From NCBI GenBank assembly GCA_001657385.1, contig LYSZ01000004.1, forward strand, positions 1 through 64,000: DNA of 64,000 bases. The letters are read 5' to 3'. A program made the position numbers and the translations under genes. The notes under the pieces were generated by a model. The model did not search any database, was not told where the DNA came from, and saw only the letters and a program-made list of their open reading frames with translations. Of this stretch, positions 62,691-64,000 are shown in pieces; position 1 is the first letter of the stretch, and every line of letters starts with the position of its first letter. Source of the stretch: Parvularcula sp. BBD 1991-13. Its GTDB lineage: Bacteria > Pseudomonadota > Alphaproteobacteria > Caulobacterales > Parvularculaceae.

Positions 62691-63704
62691 GTGAAGCGGA
62701 GCGTGCGCCTTGAAGATCTTGCGGCGCTGGCGGACGTCTCCATTGCGACGGTCTCGCGCGCGCTGAACGACAGCCCGGCCGTCAACGAGGCGACCAAGCG
62801 CCGGATCTGGCAGATCGCGCGCGACAATGATTACGCTTTCCGCCCCCACATGCCGGCGATGCTGACCAGCGCGTCGAAAACGGTCGGCGTGGTGATCCCG
62901 ACGCCCCAGGGGCGCCGGGGCAGCCTGGCGGATCCGTTCTTTCTCGAACTTCTGGGCGGCATCGGCGAAGCGGCGCGCGACGCCGGCTGCGACATGATGG
63001 TTTCGCATATCGCGCCGAAAAACTATGACGATCTGTCGGGAATCCTGTCGTCGAGCCGGGCCGAAGGCGTGATCTTCCTTGGTCAGAGCTTTCTCCATGA
63101 ACGGTTCAACCGGCTGGCCGAGCAGAACGATGCGCGCTTCGTGGTCTGGGGGGCGGCGCTGCCCGGGCAGCGCTATTGCTCCGTGGGCAGCGATAATATC
63201 AAGGGCGGCAGGCGGGCTGCGTCGCACCTGGCGCGCCTCGGCCGCCGGCGCATCGCGTTTCTCGGCGACACGGAGGCGCCGGAAGTCATGCAGCGCTACC
63301 AGGGCTATTTGCAGGCGCTGGACGAGGCGGGGCTGCCCGAGGACCCGTCGCTGGTGGCGCCCGCCCATTTCGAAATCGAATCGGCGGAAAGCGCCATCGA
63401 CCAGTTCGTCTCCAGCGGCGTTACCTTCGACGCCGTGGTGGCGGCGAGCGACCAGATCGCGCTGGGCGCGATCCGCGGCGCCATGCGCAGCGGCCTGCGC
63501 GTTCCCGACGACATCTGCGTCGTCGGATATGACGACATTCAGCTTGCGCGCTACAGCCAGCCGGCGCTGACCACCATCTCGCAGGACGTCATGCTCGCCG
63601 GGCGTCTCATGCTGTCGAAGGTGCAGAGCCTAGCGCTCGGCCACGAGATCCGTTCAGAGCGTCTGCCTACGGAGTTGATCGTTCGCGAGTCCTGCTCGGC
63701 TTGA
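62691..63704 (+). CDS. LacI-family transcriptional regulator
   Basis: A 337-residue regulator. The HTH is RLEDLAALADVSIATVSRAL followed by NDSPAVNEATKRRIWQIARD, and the periplasmic-binding-protein-like domain ends with ICVVGYDDIQLARYSQPALT. GTG at 62691 is chosen because AAGGA lies 9 bases upstream; TTG at 62673 is the alternative. It follows the sugar transporter directly and probably represses it until the sugar is present. Confidence 0.93.
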   Translation: MKRSVRLEDLAALADVSIATVSRALNDSPAVNEATKRRIWQIARDNDYAFRPHMPAMLTSASKTVGVVIPTPQGRRGSLADPFFLELLGGIGEAARDAGCDMMVSHIAPKNYDDLSGILSSSRAEGVIFLGQSFLHERFNRLAEQNDARFVVWGAALPGQRYCSVGSDNIKGGRRAASHLARLGRRRIAFLGDTEAPEVMQRYQGYLQALDEAGLPEDPSLVAPAHFEIESAESAIDQFVSSGVTFDAVVAASDQIALGAIRGAMRSGLRVPDDICVVGYDDIQLARYSQPALTTISQDVMLAGRLMLSKVQSLALGHEIRSERLPTELIVRESCSA

Positions 63705-63760
63705 CGTCCGCGCGGCAGCGCCAATCCGGACAATGGCGGCGGCGCGCTGAACCGGCCCGT

Positions 63761-64000
63761 TTATCCGTCAAAGCGAAATGGCGAGGCGAACGCGGCCCAG
63801 CTTTGCGCGCCGGCGTCCTTCTCTGAAAGAAGGGCGTCCTTCGCCGTCGGCCCCCAGTCGATAGCAAGGTCCGGATCGTCCCATTTCACCGCGCCGTCGC
63901 TTTCCCGGTCGTAATAGGCGTCGACCTTATAGGCGACGGCGGTGTCGGGTTCGAGGGTGATGAAGCCGTGCAGGAACCCTTTCGGGACGAAGATCTGCCT
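63761..64000 (-). CDS. rfbC: dTDP-4-dehydrorhamnose 3,5-epimerase, C-terminal part
   Basis: The last 79 residues of the gene, running off the right edge. The sequence has the cupin end RQIFVPKGFLHGFITLEPDT, VAYKVDAYYDRESDGAVKWD and DPDLAIDWG, all diagnostic for RmlC/RfbC. The product is part of dTDP-L-rhamnose synthesis. Together with the glycosyltransferases near the left edge it suggests rhamnose-containing surface glycans. Confidence 0.93.
   Translation of the reverse strand, partial: RQIFVPKGFLHGFITLEPDTAVAYKVDAYYDRESDGAVKWDDPDLAIDWGPTAKDALLSEKDAGAQSWAAFASPFRFDG

Overview
The window is one stretch of high-GC alphaproteobacterial chromosome. Support for this comes from a tRNA-His without the extra G-1 nucleotide (a feature lost in one alphaproteobacterial clade), a PhaR/phaA/phaB locus, a rimM-trmD-rplS locus, a plant-type glutamate-cysteine ligase, TonB receptors and DUF4908/DUF6460-type proteins. 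The closest fit is the Caulobacterales/Parvularculales area. No 16S gene is present, so the genus is not assigned.

Layout. 1-5.6 kb: cell-envelope glycosylation (a GT2 fragment, two ArnT/PMT-type polytopic glycosyltransferases, a DPM1-like GT2 and a small membrane protein). The first ~180 bases form a foldback with G/C homopolymers that looks like an assembly edge. 6-12.4 kb: a GGDEF/EAL protein, polyhydroxybutyrate genes (phaR against phaA-phaB) and two secreted proteins. 12.6-21 kb: a minus-strand block with SRPBCC protein, rplS, trmD, a trypsin-like protease, rimM, a Bcr/CflA exporter, a secreted repeat protein and zapE. 21-23.3 kb: a complete arsR-arsI-acr3-arsC operon. 23.4-32.8 kb: housekeeping genes (mscS, lysozyme, msrB, ubiA, rsmE, gshA, alkA, HNH nuclease, amidohydrolase, M48 protease).

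32.97-52.83 kb is a decayed integrative genomic island. Its left end lies in the 3' half of an intact tRNA-His gene. Its right end is a 56-bp near-copy (52 of 56 identical) of that tRNA end, 19,801 bp away. A tyrosine integrase starts just inside the left end but is cut after about 57 residues by an IS21-family remnant, which is itself broken by an IS3 remnant. Repeated TTAGGTTCAT boxes, probably integrase arm sites, lie at both ends. The cargo has two parts: a high-GC TonB receptor/DUF1254/Crp block, and a lower-GC block of small enzymes with TetR and AraC regulators (isochorismatase-like, YHS, DUF1348, DUF1772, metallo-beta-lactamase fold, serine hydrolase). Several pseudogenes lie between and around them.

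53.1-59.5 kb, immediately outside the right attachment repeat, holds the best candidate for an undescribed system. It is a tightly overlapping four-gene operon: an FAD/NAD(P)-binding protein, a small protein resembling a trypsin fold whose serine appears replaced by alanine, a 917-residue protein with a predicted PIN-nuclease core and a helical C-terminal half, and a polytopic membrane protein. The architecture and the location suggest an anti-phage or stress-response cassette, but this is inference. From 59.6 kb the host-like chromosome resumes with a serine-hydrolase lipoprotein, a sugar-type MFS transporter with a LacI regulator, and the end of rfbC.
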